A stretch of 64,000 nucleotides of DNA from Chitinophagaceae bacterium BSSC1 (lineage in GTDB: Bacteria; Bacteroidota; Bacteroidia; Chitinophagales; Chitinophagaceae), in NCBI GenBank assembly GCA_002256435.1, contig NKJC01000003.1, forward strand, positions 186,001 through 250,000. The letters are read 5' to 3'. The notes below the pieces were generated by a model. That model saw only the letters and a program-made list of their open reading frames with translations. It made no database searches and had not been told where the DNA came from. This document shows, one piece after another, positions 1 through 8,262 of the stretch. Within the stretch, counting starts at the first letter, position 1, and every line of letters begins with the position of its first letter. Position numbers and translations under genes: made by a program.

Positions 1-121
1 CCAAAAAAATGCTATGAGCACCAATATCAGTTTTACTGGCATGTTTCTGAATGTCATCGGCAATTTTCTGAGCTGGTATAGGCCCCTCAAAGAAAATATT
101 TTTGGGTGTTTTTTGCATCAT
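1..121 (-). CDS. moaE: Molybdopterin synthase catalytic subunit MoaE, N-terminal part (runs off left edge)
   Basis: Reading leftward from 121, the translation begins MMQKTPKNIFFEGPIPAQ and continues without a stop to the window edge, about 40 residues. The opening and the 'IGAHSIFLG' stretch are typical of MoaE, the large subunit of molybdopterin synthase, which converts cPMP to molybdopterin with sulfur from thiocarboxylated MoaD. The start overlaps the stop of the MoeZ-like gene (ATGATG over TGA), so the two are translationally coupled, and moaD is two genes upstream. Either of two adjacent ATGs (121 or 118) may be used. The C-terminal catalytic lysine region is outside the window, so the call rests on the N-terminus and the operon context. 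Confidence 0.8.
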   Translation of the reverse strand, partial: MMQKTPKNIFFEGPIPAQKIADDIQKHASKTDIGAHSIFL

Positions 122-1209
122 GTTAATTTATTGAAGTAGGCAGTAATGCCTCCTTTTAAACTATATGTTTTGAGTCCTTTCTTTGCTTGAATCAGTTGTG
201 CAGCATAAACACTTCTGATTCCTTGGTGGCAAATAACGCAAATCTCTTTATTGGGTAATAAGTCTAATTTTTGAATTAATTCAGACATGGGAATCTGCGC
301 GTCTGAAAAATCAATTGCCGGATACTCCTCGCTTTCTCTTACGTCTAAAACAAAAACTTGTTCCTTGGTTTTGAGTTTTAAAAATGCATCAACTGTAATT
401 TCATCCACATCTATTTCTTCCCAATACTCAGAAGACTGATTTTCAGTAATCAAAAATGCTTCCCTTGTTAATGGTTTTACTTCTTCATTTTTCAAAATGG
501 CAATTTCATAATTGCTGGTTTCCAAAAAATCATGGGTATACAATCGTCCAGCCAATGACCTTCCAATTCCTGTAATAATTTTAATGGCTTCAGCTGCTTG
601 TAAGCAACCAATGATGCCCGGCAATACACCAATCACACCCAAACTTTCACAGCTTCCAGCAATGTTGTCTGCAGGCTCTATGGGAAATAAATCTCTGTAA
701 TTATAACTAACACCCTCTTGGTCTGGAAAATGAAATACTGATACCTGTCCTTGATATCGCGTTACAGCGCCGTAAATCAAGGGGATTTTTAAGATGGCTG
801 CTGCGTCATTGAGTAGGTATTTTGCTTGAAAATTATCCGTTGCGTCTATCACCAAATCATAGCCTTTCATTAAATCCAAAGCGTTCTGTCTCACAATCGC
901 AACGGGATAAGTTTTAATCTTTATTGCGGGGTTCTGCAAACGCATCGCGCCAGCAGCTATAGCCACTTTGCTTTTTCCAATATCAGCTTGCCCGTATAAT
1001 AACTGTCTGTGCAAATTGCTTTCACTAATGGCATCTGGATCAACCATACCAATCTGACCTACACCTGCACCTACCAAATATTGTAAGGCTGGGCAACCCA
1101 AGGCACCAATTCCTACTATCAATACCTTTGCCTTAGCTAATTTACCTTGGGCCGCTAACCCAAAACCAGGTAAGATCATTTGTCTAATATATCGTTGCTG
1201 ATTGTCCAA
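118..1209 (-). CDS. moeB: MoeB/MoeZ-like MoaD-adenylyltransferase with C-terminal rhodanese domain
   Basis: A 363-residue ThiF/MoeB-family E1-like enzyme fused to a rhodanese domain. It should adenylate the C-terminal Gly of MoaD and help place the sulfur on it. Residues 30-39 carry the nucleotide-binding GxGxxG (IVGIGALGCP), the middle has the SCESLGVIGVLPG segment, and the C-terminal rhodanese domain has its active-site loop CHQGIRS with Cys327. The start is TTG at 1209: the in-frame stop of moaD lies one codon upstream, no ATG fits the family N-terminus, and an AGGAGG sits 7 nt before the TTG. Odd point: the two CxxC zinc motifs of classical MoeB are absent (YNYRDLF where YxCRCLF is usual). 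It lies between moaD and moaE in the same operon. Confidence 0.88.
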   Translation of the reverse strand: MDNQQRYIRQMILPGFGLAAQGKLAKAKVLIVGIGALGCPALQYLVGAGVGQIGMVDPDAISESNLHRQLLYGQADIGKSKVAIAAGAMRLQNPAIKIKTYPVAIVRQNALDLMKGYDLVIDATDNFQAKYLLNDAAAILKIPLIYGAVTRYQGQVSVFHFPDQEGVSYNYRDLFPIEPADNIAGSCESLGVIGVLPGIIGCLQAAEAIKIITGIGRSLAGRLYTHDFLETSNYEIAILKNEEVKPLTREAFLITENQSSEYWEEIDVDEITVDAFLKLKTKEQVFVLDVRESEEYPAIDFSDAQIPMSELIQKLDLLPNKEICVICHQGIRSVYAAQLIQAKKGLKTYSLKGGITAYFNKLT

Positions 1210-1212
1210 ATC

Positions 1213-1440
1213 TTATCCTCCTGAAAATGCTGGCATCAATGCCACCACATCACCCTCCTGTAAAGGTTGTTTTTCTTGAACCATGATTTTATTAAGGGCT
1301 AAAAAAAAATGCGTTTGCTCTAAACTTGGATATTGCTTCAGCAAACTAACTTTCAGCAACTCTGTATCTTGCGGAGTTTCCAGCACAAGCTTATCTGTTC
1401 CAATAATATCTGTTAAAGACCCAAAAATCAAAAGCTCCAT
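1213..1440 (-). CDS. moaD: Molybdopterin synthase sulfur-carrier subunit MoaD
   Basis: A 75-residue ubiquitin-like protein beginning MELLIFGSLTDIIG and ending in the diagnostic Gly-Gly (MPAFSGG). The terminal Gly is adenylated and thiocarboxylated by the MoeB-type enzyme encoded immediately downstream, then supplies sulfur to MoaE. The frame is open farther upstream, but the ATG at 1440 gives the normal MoaD length and lies just after the stop of the permease gene. The codons for the final Gly-Gly also form the Shine-Dalgarno of the next gene. Confidence 0.9.
   Translation of the reverse strand: MELLIFGSLTDIIGTDKLVLETPQDTELLKVSLLKQYPSLEQTHFFLALNKIMVQEKQPLQEGDVVALMPAFSGG
1217..1222 (-). promoter_or_regulatory. 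Strong Shine-Dalgarno for the TTG-started moeB-like gene
   Basis: On the minus strand AGGAGG lies inside the last codons of moaD (encoding Gly-Gly), 7 nt before the TTG at 1209. Near-perfect Shine-Dalgarno sequences are uncommon in this phylum. This one decides the start of the downstream gene and couples its translation to moaD. Confidence 0.7.
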
Positions 1441-1457
1441 CTTATTTTGAATATTGT

Positions 1458-2189
1458 TTAGGTAAAAAACAGTTTCCCAACTGCCATGATTAATACGGTT
1501 GCCAACAACCATTTCATTTGTCCAATGGGTACTTTCTTTGCACCAATACTGGCTCCCAACCATCCACCCGCTAGAACGGTTGCAGCTATCCAAACCATGC
1601 CGGGAGCAAGATCAAATCCTTTTTGAAACTGACCGCCTAACCCTGCTAAAGAGTTTAAAAATATAAAAACAGCACTGATGGCTGCAGTTTCTTTTTGATT
1701 AGCCCAACCAGCAAGAATTAAGATGGGAGATAATAAAATGCCACCACCCATTCCAATCATACCTGATAATAATCCAATGCCAGCACCAATTAAAAACAGG
1801 ACCCAGAAACGAGGAGCTGATTTGCTAATTGCTTGTGATGAATTCATCAATAATCTCAGTACCGATAATAATAAAATCAATGCCAGTATTTTCTTGTACC
1901 AAGCATCTGGCAAAGGAATTATTGCCCCCAGATAGGCAAATGGAATGGACCCAATAATGAGCGGCCATAATAATTTTGGCCTAAAATATTGTGCTTTGTA
2001 AAAGGAAAGAAATGCTATCAAAGAAACAAGCAAATTTAAGACCAGTGCCGTGGGTTTCATGACTAAAGGAGCAAATCCAAATAATGCCATCAACGCTAAA
2101 TAACCACTTGCACCACCATGCCCCACTGAGGCATATAGCATTGCCACTAAAAAGAAGCAGAGTGCATATAGTATCAATAGTTGATCCAT
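1458..2189 (-). CDS. TauE/SafE (TSUP) family membrane permease
   Basis: A 243-residue polytopic membrane protein of the TauE/SafE family, with about eight hydrophobic segments. The N-terminal ASVGHGGASGYLALMALFG and central SGMIGMGGGILLSPILIL are the duplicated glycine-rich motifs of this family. Members move sulfite, sulfonates or other organic anions across the inner membrane; the substrate cannot be read from sequence. It sits 9 nt after moeA and 17 nt before moaD, fully inside the molybdenum-cofactor operon. That suggests a role tied to molybdate, sulfur supply or the substrate of the Mo enzyme this operon serves. It is distinct from the TauE domain of the fusion protein at 46966-48513. 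Confidence 0.8.
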   Translation of the reverse strand: MDQLLILYALCFFLVAMLYASVGHGGASGYLALMALFGFAPLVMKPTALVLNLLVSLIAFLSFYKAQYFRPKLLWPLIIGSIPFAYLGAIIPLPDAWYKKILALILLLSVLRLLMNSSQAISKSAPRFWVLFLIGAGIGLLSGMIGMGGGILLSPILILAGWANQKETAAISAVFIFLNSLAGLGGQFQKGFDLAPGMVWIAATVLAGGWLGASIGAKKVPIGQMKWLLATVLIMAVGKLFFT

Positions 2190-2198
2190 GGTCTAAAT

Positions 2199-3371
2199 TT
2201 AATGGAATGGGTGCAATTTGACCATACTGAATTGTTCAAATCTTTGTTGATGCGCGTCTAATTCTATCCAACAATTGGCTTTTACAAAGCTATTTTGTTG
2301 ATAAGACGCTTGCCCACCTAATATTGATACTATGCCATTCTCCACCCTTCCTTTGAGAAAAAAGCAAAGATTAGACTGCTTTTCATAACTATGTTTCAAC
2401 TTTCCCATCACTGGTTCATCCAAGCTTTTACCAGACATCATCTGAATGGCAGGCAATACATATTGTCTAAAACAACTCATCACCGATGCTGGATTACCAG
2501 GCAAGCCAAAAACTAATTTTTCTTCAAGAACCCCAAAGAAGATAGGCTTTCCAGGTTTTTGTGCTACTCGATGAAATACCTGTTCCACCCCAACTTGCTG
2601 ACAAGCTTGAACCACAAAGTCATAATCACCCACACTCACTCCGCCAGTTAATAATACCATATCATGATTACTCAATGCTTCTTCCAATCTAAAGGCTGTT
2701 TCTTCCAAATGATCTTTTGCATAAAATACACTAACCCGTTCAACACCCTGTTCTTTTAGTAAAGCAGTTAAAGCATAAGAATTGGATTCATATACTTGAC
2801 CGGGTAACAAAGGATTACCAGGCGCAACCAATTCATTTCCCGTAATCACAATGGCCATACTTGGTTTGCGATATACTTTAATGGCACCAAAACCCATACT
2901 AGCTATAAATCCTACCATACTAGCAGTAATTAGGGTTCCAGCGGGTAAGGCCAAAGTTTGTTGGGCAATTTCAGAACCTGGCATGCGTATATGCATCCCA
3001 ATTTCCAGTTTTTCAGTCTGAATCCTAATCATATCATCATCCAATGCAACCCATTCTTTTTGTACCACCGTGTCTGCAAATTCCGGAATAGGACCTCCCG
3101 TAAATACTTTAATGGTTGCGCCAGGATCAAGCTGCAATTGTTGGAAACTACCTGCAGGCAATTCATCTTGTACGCGCAAGGATTCATTGCGCTCTTCCCA
3201 CCTAATAGCATATCCATCCATGGAAGACTGTCTAAATGAAGGGATATCTATTTGACTGAGCAAATCATCTACTAATACATGCCCTACAGCTTGCTCTATT
3301 GGCAAAATGATGGGGTCCAAAGGTTGACTATGGGCTTGAATCCTATTTCTTGCTTCTGCTACTGAAATCAT
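2199..3371 (-). CDS. moeA: Molybdopterin molybdenumtransferase MoeA
   Basis: A 390-residue MoeA, normal family length. It inserts molybdate into adenylylated molybdopterin in the cytoplasm. Visible signatures are the N-terminal SVAEARNRI and SSMDGYAIR (about residues 50-58), the central LLTGGVSVGDYDFV substrate-binding loop and AQKPGKPIFFGVL...VFGLPGNPASVM. All MoeA domains appear present. The gene is 9 nt from moaA upstream and 9 nt from the TauE-like gene downstream, so it is co-transcribed. Confidence 0.93.
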   Translation of the reverse strand: MISVAEARNRIQAHSQPLDPIILPIEQAVGHVLVDDLLSQIDIPSFRQSSMDGYAIRWEERNESLRVQDELPAGSFQQLQLDPGATIKVFTGGPIPEFADTVVQKEWVALDDDMIRIQTEKLEIGMHIRMPGSEIAQQTLALPAGTLITASMVGFIASMGFGAIKVYRKPSMAIVITGNELVAPGNPLLPGQVYESNSYALTALLKEQGVERVSVFYAKDHLEETAFRLEEALSNHDMVLLTGGVSVGDYDFVVQACQQVGVEQVFHRVAQKPGKPIFFGVLEEKLVFGLPGNPASVMSCFRQYVLPAIQMMSGKSLDEPVMGKLKHSYEKQSNLCFFLKGRVENGIVSILGGQASYQQNSFVKANCWIELDAHQQRFEQFSMVKLHPFH

Positions 3372-3380
3372 GTTCTTAGT

Positions 3381-4361
3381 TTATCCACCAATGGCAATCA
3401 TACTTCTATTATGAAGGGTATTGGCGTCTATTTTCTCAAAGTCTTTTGAAAATTGTCCACCCAATGCTGCGTGCTTGTCCCAGATGGCCATTTGAATTAA
3501 TTGTGTCAAGTCTCCACCTGATCTTAAGGTACCTAAGAGATCTGATTCTGTCTCTGAAAAAAGACAATTTTTAATCTTACCATCGGCCGTAAGCCTGATT
3601 CTATTACAAGTACTGCAAAATGCAGCACTCATGGTAGTGATAAATGCCAGCTTTCCTTGGTGTCCTTCTATAGTATAATATTTACTGGTATCACTGGCCT
3701 CTGTTGCAAATGCTGTTAACTGATGTTTTTCACCAATCTGTTGCAGCATTTCTTGCCATGTAACCAATTTATCCGATTTCCAATTATTCCCATCAAAAGG
3801 CATAAACTCAATAAACCTGACGGTGATGGGCTGGTCTTTTGTTAAGTTTACAAAGTCTAGTATTTCCTGATCATTTAACCCTTTTACTACTACCACATTT
3901 AATTTAACCTTGAATCCTCTTTGCATCAAAATCTGGATATTCTCTTGCACTTTTTCAAACAGGTCTCTACCAGTAATCAATTGAAATTTCTCTCTTTGAA
4001 GGGTATCTAAACTAATATTGATTGAATGAATTCCTGCTGCAGCTAACTGATCTAAAAACAGTTCTACCCTAGTACCATTTGTTGTAATGGCCAATTCCAC
4101 ACCAAGACTGCCAAGTGATTGAATAATTTCAGCTGCATCTTTTCTGACCAAGGGCTCTCCTCCTGTTAATCTAATCTTCCTAATTCCAAGGTCTACAAAT
4201 GTCTTAGCAATTTTCAAAATTTCATCTGGCTGCATCAATTGCTGCTGGGGCATAAAATGATAGTCCTCATTTGGCATGCAATAAAAACATCGCAGATTGC
4301 AATTGTCCGTTAAAGAAATGCGCAAATAATCATGTATCCGATGGTGCTGGTCAATGAGCAT
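3381..4361 (-). CDS. moaA: GTP 3',8-cyclase MoaA (radical SAM)
   Basis: A 326-residue radical-SAM enzyme that starts molybdopterin synthesis from GTP. The N-terminal [4Fe-4S] motif CxxxCxxC is at Cys21, Cys25 and Cys28 (CNLRCFYC), the SAM-binding RLTGGEPLVRKD follows, and the second cluster ligands are Cys249, Cys252 and Cys266. The protein ends in Gly-Gly, the C-terminal tail needed for MoaA activity. It overlaps the mocA-like gene by 11 nt. No moaC or moaB/mog is visible; they may lie past the left edge. Confidence 0.95.
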   Translation of the reverse strand: MLIDQHHRIHDYLRISLTDNCNLRCFYCMPNEDYHFMPQQQLMQPDEILKIAKTFVDLGIRKIRLTGGEPLVRKDAAEIIQSLGSLGVELAITTNGTRVELFLDQLAAAGIHSINISLDTLQREKFQLITGRDLFEKVQENIQILMQRGFKVKLNVVVVKGLNDQEILDFVNLTKDQPITVRFIEFMPFDGNNWKSDKLVTWQEMLQQIGEKHQLTAFATEASDTSKYYTIEGHQGKLAFITTMSAAFCSTCNRIRLTADGKIKNCLFSETESDLLGTLRSGGDLTQLIQMAIWDKHAALGGQFSKDFEKIDANTLHNRSMIAIGG

Positions 4362-4959
4362 CTTGCTGGTTTAATAGTTCTTGAAATTTTGCATAATCCT
4401 CCGCTGTGTCAATATCTAAAGCACCCAATGGGAAATCTACCAAAACTACGTCCTCTATCTGTTTCGCTACTAATTTCTTGGCGCCTCTGTCTCCTTCAAG
4501 TAGTTTGATTTCTGGAATATAGTGATTAGAGAACAATACTGGAGTTCCAAATTGTTGCTGGTACTGAGCTGCCACTATTCCTTTTCCTGATTGTTGAAAA
4601 GCGTCTATCATCCTAAACAATAATTGTCTATCTAAAAATGGTTGATCACTTACAACAAATAATACCGCATCAATGTTGGGTTCTTTTTCTAATAATGCCG
4701 TTAGTCCAAATTGAATAGAGGCAGACATGCCTGCTTGCCAATTTGCAAATGGTACCATTTCTAAGGTCTTGACATTAATAACTGCTTCTATTTCTGTTGT
4801 GTATTTTCCTGTTACCAAACAGATGATGGCGGGATTTAGGGCTGTTACCTCTTCTACTATATGACCCAAAATGGTTTGCTCACCATAAGGCAATAACATT
4901 TTTGCTTTACCCATTCTAGTTGCAGCACCTGCCGCCAATATGACTACTCCTAGTTTCAC
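4351..4959 (-). CDS. MocA/MobA-like molybdenum-cofactor nucleotidyltransferase
   Basis: A 202-residue NTP-transferase with the signature LAAGAATRMGKAKMLLPYG at the N-terminus and the metal-binding VVSDQPFL near residue 100. Length and motifs fit the MocA/MobA-like family that adds CMP or GMP to the Mo cofactor. The neighbouring xdhC favours the MocA (CTP, molybdopterin cytosine dinucleotide) branch used by Mo-hydroxylases. The start is GTG at 4959, overlapping the xdhC stop as GTGA. The nucleotide specificity cannot be settled by eye. Confidence 0.8.
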   Translation of the reverse strand: MKLGVVILAAGAATRMGKAKMLLPYGEQTILGHIVEEVTALNPAIICLVTGKYTTEIEAVINVKTLEMVPFANWQAGMSASIQFGLTALLEKEPNIDAVLFVVSDQPFLDRQLLFRMIDAFQQSGKGIVAAQYQQQFGTPVLFSNHYIPEIKLLEGDRGAKKLVAKQIEDVVLVDFPLGALDIDTAEDYAKFQELLNQQDAH

Positions 4960-6050
4960 TGGCCGCTATGTATGGGTGAGTCTTTTAGTTTCAGGTGGAT
5001 GGGTTCCTTTTCATGAATCACGGCCATAATCTCTGCGCAAATAGAAAGGGCAATTTGATCTGCCGTTTCTGCCCCAAGATTTAACCCGGTTGGACCATAT
5101 AGTTTATTCAAATCTATTGTTGCTAAGTCAACACCTTTGTCTTGAATTTCAGAGAGTATTCTGTTTCTTTTGCCGGATGGTCCCAATAAACCAATATAAG
5201 GAAGATTTACAGTCAGCAAAGATTCCAACATGGCTAAATCGTATTGATAATTATGGGTCATCAATACTATGGCCGTTCTATTGTCAATTACCATTTTGGG
5301 CAAAATTTCTGTAGGCTTCCCCACTAAAATTTCATTTGCTTCTGGGAATCTTTGTGCATTAGCATGGGTAACCCTTCCATCTACAATTGTGGTATGCCAA
5401 CCCAAAATCTTTGACATTTTCAATAATGGAATAGCATCATTTCCAGCACCAACAATGTATAAGGCAATAGGAGGCAAACAATAATCTAAAAAATACATTT
5501 GTTGATGCGCTCCAGTCTGATATTCAAAATGATTAGATTCCTGCTTTTCAACTTGTTGTTGAATCAGATTTTGTACCATTTGATCTTGCACCGTCTCAGT
5601 TAAGGTTTGCAAATCCATGGTTCCCAAATGGCTATCATGATTGGCAGCATACACAGTACAAACCCATTGTGGTAATCTAGTTTGCAAGGTTTGTCTTAGT
5701 GCTTCAATGGGTTTACAACCAATGACTGGAAGTGGTTCAAATAATATACTAACAATGCCATTACAACCCAATTGAATTCCTATGCTGGCGTCTTCATCAT
5801 CAGTGGTATCATATACTACCAGTTTATTCTTACCCTGACTCATTGCCAAAACTGCTTTTCTTAGGGCATCCCCTTCTAAACAGCCACCACTAATGGCTCC
5901 CGTCATTTGTCCTATTTCTGTAACCAGCATCCTTGCACCAGGTCTTCTGTAAGATGATCCCTGTACATGCACAACTGAGGCTAGTGCACAGGCAAGTCCT
6001 GCAGCAGTAGCCGCATCATAAGCTTGAACAATAGCGCTAGACTCTTGCAT
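4956..6050 (-). CDS. xdhC: XdhC/CoxI-family Mo-enzyme maturation factor
   Basis: A 364-residue protein with the N-terminal XdhC/CoxI domain (VVHVQGSSYRRPGARMLV...GAISGGCLEGD) and a C-terminal Rossmann-like XdhC_C domain (LYIVGAGNDAIPLLKMSKILGW begins around residue 198). Such proteins bind the Mo cofactor, promote its sulfuration and load it into xanthine-dehydrogenase or aldehyde-oxidase type enzymes. Its presence implies that this operon serves a Mo-hydroxylase, although no such subunit is encoded here. It follows the cytochrome gene directly and overlaps the mocA-like gene by 4 nt. Confidence 0.88.
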   Translation of the reverse strand: MQESSAIVQAYDAATAAGLACALASVVHVQGSSYRRPGARMLVTEIGQMTGAISGGCLEGDALRKAVLAMSQGKNKLVVYDTTDDEDASIGIQLGCNGIVSILFEPLPVIGCKPIEALRQTLQTRLPQWVCTVYAANHDSHLGTMDLQTLTETVQDQMVQNLIQQQVEKQESNHFEYQTGAHQQMYFLDYCLPPIALYIVGAGNDAIPLLKMSKILGWHTTIVDGRVTHANAQRFPEANEILVGKPTEILPKMVIDNRTAIVLMTHNYQYDLAMLESLLTVNLPYIGLLGPSGKRNRILSEIQDKGVDLATIDLNKLYGPTGLNLGAETADQIALSICAEIMAVIHEKEPIHLKLKDSPIHSGQ

Positions 6051-6473
6051 TTATTTAGACAATTCAGTTCTTTTTTTAGATACCATGGCTGGAGTAATGG
6101 CCACAGTTGACTTATTCCCAAAACTATTCCTTACATAATTATAGATGTCAGCAATTTGCTCATCCGTTAAATAATCCTGTGCAGGCATCACTGCATTGTA
6201 AACTGAACCATTTACTGTAATCTCTCCTGTTTGACCTTTTAGTACGTATGCAATTAATTCTCCAGCTGGTTTACTAAGATAACTTGATTTAGCAAGTGGA
6301 GGAAATGCGCCAGGCAAGCCCTTGCCATCTGCCATATGACAGTTCTGACAATTTGCTGTGTACGCTTCTTTACCGTTGGCAATACTTTTTGCAAGGTTAA
6401 AAGTCTGAACAAAGGAACTGGCTCCTAACAAAAAAATGGCTAGCACTGTAACTGATAAATATTTTTTGCTCAT
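6051..6473 (-). CDS. Exported class I c-type cytochrome
   Basis: About 140 residues with an N-terminal signal (MSKKYLSVTVLAIFLLGASS), one haem c site CQNCH and a distal Met ligand in AVMPAQDYL, giving a mono-haem periplasmic cytochrome. The ATG at 6473 is preferred to an upstream ATG at 6485 because it gives a clean signal peptide. The gene leads the Moco operon and abuts xdhC. Cytochromes beside xdhC often accept electrons from a periplasmic aldehyde or isoquinoline oxidoreductase; that role is inferred from context only. Confidence 0.85.
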   Translation of the reverse strand: MSKKYLSVTVLAIFLLGASSFVQTFNLAKSIANGKEAYTANCQNCHMADGKGLPGAFPPLAKSSYLSKPAGELIAYVLKGQTGEITVNGSVYNAVMPAQDYLTDEQIADIYNYVRNSFGNKSTVAITPAMVSKKRTELSK

Positions 6474-6603
6474 GATTTGATACAATTTGGGATATCATTT
6501 ATGGATTAAGTAGCAATCTACGAATTCGTTTGGCAAAGGAATTAAGAGAATTGCATTAAAAGTTGGGTAAAAGAAAAATTAACTGAAAATCAATCCCTTA
6601 AAC

Positions 6604-6633
6604 AAAAAAGCCGGCACGGTTAGGTGCAGGCTT
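6604..6633 (-). terminator. Rho-independent terminator after the PepSY-like gene
   Basis: AAGCCGGCAC (6608-6617) pairs with GTGCAGGCTT (6624-6633) with one mismatch and a 6-nt loop. On the minus strand the stem is followed by six U (A-tract at 6604-6609). It separates the PepSY-like gene from the Moco operon, so the operon should have its own promoter in 6474-6603. Confidence 0.7.
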
Positions 6634-6655
6634 GGATATTGGAATTTATGGGGGA

Positions 6656-7093
6656 TTAATTGTTCAACTCAGAAATCTGACCTTTCTCACTGATCTGTAA
6701 ATACAAGTCTTCATTAAGACCGCTTAAAGACAGATAATAATTGGTTTCATTGTCTGCATTTACAAATTCAATGCATTTAATTAATTCATATTCGGGGTAG
6801 GCATATTTAATAGCCATTTGATTCAAGGCATTTTTGGGCAGCTTGTCATAGGCAAAAGTTTTGCTTGTGCCAATCAGGTCTCCATCCAGATTGTAAAACA
6901 TTTCTGTACTTACACCAGAAATCACCAAACTTGCTTTTTGATAGCTTTCATACTTAGTCCAGGTAATTTGATTGGATTGTTGATACGCTTTTTTCAAAGC
7001 AATAATGGATTTATAAGGCGCATCTTTGGGAGCAGCAAAAGCGGTTGTTCCAATAAAAAGGGTAATCATTGCGGCAAAAACTAACTTCTTCAT
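6656..7093 (-). CDS. Small secreted PepSY-like protein, function unknown
   Basis: About 145 residues with a signal peptide (MKKLVFAAMITLFIGTTAFA) and a mature domain ending in YELIKCIEFVNADNETNYYLSL...QISEKGQISEL. This resembles the PepSY-like/beta-lactamase-inhibitor-like fold common as secreted orphans in Bacteroidota. The ATG at 7093 is chosen over an upstream in-frame start because it begins directly at the signal peptide. It is divergent from the LytTR regulator gene and closed by its own terminator. A candidate -7 box is at 7161-7168. No enzymatic residues are recognisable. Confidence 0.7.
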   Translation of the reverse strand: MKKLVFAAMITLFIGTTAFAAPKDAPYKSIIALKKAYQQSNQITWTKYESYQKASLVISGVSTEMFYNLDGDLIGTSKTFAYDKLPKNALNQMAIKYAYPEYELIKCIEFVNADNETNYYLSLSGLNEDLYLQISEKGQISELNN

Positions 7094-7160
7094 GTGTTTA
7101 TTTTTTAAATTTTTTAATCTAGTGTTTAACTGTTTGTTATTTGTTTTCAAATCAACAGGA

Positions 7161-7168
7161 CAAAACTA
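7161..7168 (-). promoter_or_regulatory. Candidate -7 box of the PepSY-like gene
   Basis: On the minus strand TAGTTTTG matches the Bacteroidota -7 consensus TAnnTTTG and lies about 70 nt upstream of the ATG at 7093. No clear TTTG -33 box is seen at the right distance. Confidence 0.45.
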
Positions 7169-7240
7169 TAACAGGTTGCATCCCAATTAAAGTGGATTGT
7201 GAGCAATGAAAGCGTTAAAAGAAAAGATGTGACCAGTGGT

Positions 7241-7258
7241 GTTAACTTCTTAGTTAAC
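7241..7258. promoter_or_regulatory. Inverted repeat GTTAACT-N4-AGTTAAC
   Basis: GTTAACTTCTTAGTTAAC is a perfect 7-bp inverted repeat with a 4-bp spacer, and each half contains GTTAAC. Further GTTAAA words flank it at about 7214 and 7263. It lies between the PepSY-like gene and the LytTR regulator gene, so it is a candidate binding site for that regulator or another factor. Confidence 0.4.
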
Positions 7259-7503
7259 CTATGTTAAATTCAGGCTGGAAAGCGCTACAGGATTGAAAAG
7301 GAGGAAATTTCTTAAGAATATGCTAAAGCATGTAAAAAAAAGGATAAAATGTAGGACTGGTGACTAGACCAAGGATAAATGGCAAAATATCGGTTAATCG
7401 GCAACTTTGGTAAAAGCAGTAGTTTTTTAGCCAACAATACCAATAATCCCTTATTTTTAGAAACTAAGTAACTATATATCAATACATTAGAATATAAGAA
7501 GCA

Positions 7504-8262
7504 ATGGGTCGGGCCTGTATTATTATTGAAGACAATTTAATTGAACGGGATGCATTGGCATTGCAAATCAAAAAATTAGGTCAGCTAGAACTCATGGCAA
7601 GCTTTGCCGATGGTTTGGAGGCACTCTCCTATTTGAGAAACCATCCCATTGAAATAGTATTTTCTGATATTGATATGCCAGACTTATCAGGAATTGAATT
7701 ACTGAAAAGTTTAAAACAGCCGCCAGTCTTTATTTTTATCTCTGCCCATACTGAGCATGCTGCAGAAAGTTACAATTTAGACGTAATGGACTTTATTGTA
7801 AAACCTGTAAAGCTAGAAAGACTGATCAAGTCTGTTGATAGGGCTTTAGATTTTTTGAATCAAAAAGAACAACTATTATCCAGTACTTCAAAAACAGATG
7901 CAGTACAACAGGAAGCTGAAATGGACTTTTTCTTTATCAAAGAAAATAATACTCATATCAAAATCAATGTTGAAGACGTACTATATATAGAAAGCATGGG
8001 GGATTTTTCTAAGATTATGGTAAAAGACAATAAGAGCCATATGGTGCTGATTAGTTTGAAAAATCTAGAAAAGCAGCTCTCTCCTTCAAAATTCATGCGT
8101 GTACATAAACAATTCATGGTTAACCTTGAGCAGATTGTATCCATTTCCAATACTGATTTGAAACTGAGCAACCAACAACAGATTCCAGTAAGTACCGTTC
8201 ACAAACAATTATTGATGGACCAATTTATCAATAAACGAACCCTTTCTAGATTCAAAGAATAA
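7504..8262 (+). CDS. LytTR-family response regulator
   Basis: 252 residues: a receiver domain (1-120) with acidic pocket residues near 9-10, phospho-acceptor Asp55 in FSDIDMPDLSG and the conserved Lys in FIVKPVK, then a C-terminal LytTR DNA-binding domain (about 145-245, FIKENNTHIKINVEDVLYIE...MRVHKQFMVNL). It probably regulates transcription on phosphorylation by the histidine kinase encoded convergently and directly abutting it; the two stop codons are adjacent at 8260-8265. The target is unknown; the GTTAAC cluster upstream is a candidate. Confidence 0.93.
   Translation: MGRACIIIEDNLIERDALALQIKKLGQLELMASFADGLEALSYLRNHPIEIVFSDIDMPDLSGIELLKSLKQPPVFIFISAHTEHAAESYNLDVMDFIVKPVKLERLIKSVDRALDFLNQKEQLLSSTSKTDAVQQEAEMDFFFIKENNTHIKINVEDVLYIESMGDFSKIMVKDNKSHMVLISLKNLEKQLSPSKFMRVHKQFMVNLEQIVSISNTDLKLSNQQQIPVSTVHKQLLMDQFINKRTLSRFKE

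Larger units (their letters stand above)
7094..7503. other. 410-bp intergenic region between divergent genes
   Basis: It holds a candidate -7 element for the leftward PepSY-like gene (CAAAACTA at 7161-7168, read as TAGTTTTG on the minus strand) and a cluster of GTTAA[A/C] words near 7214, 7241, 7253 and 7263. Two of these form a perfect inverted repeat at 7241-7258. A weak -7-like TATTTTTA lies near 7451-7458 ahead of the LytTR gene. No convincing small gene was found. Confidence 0.5.
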
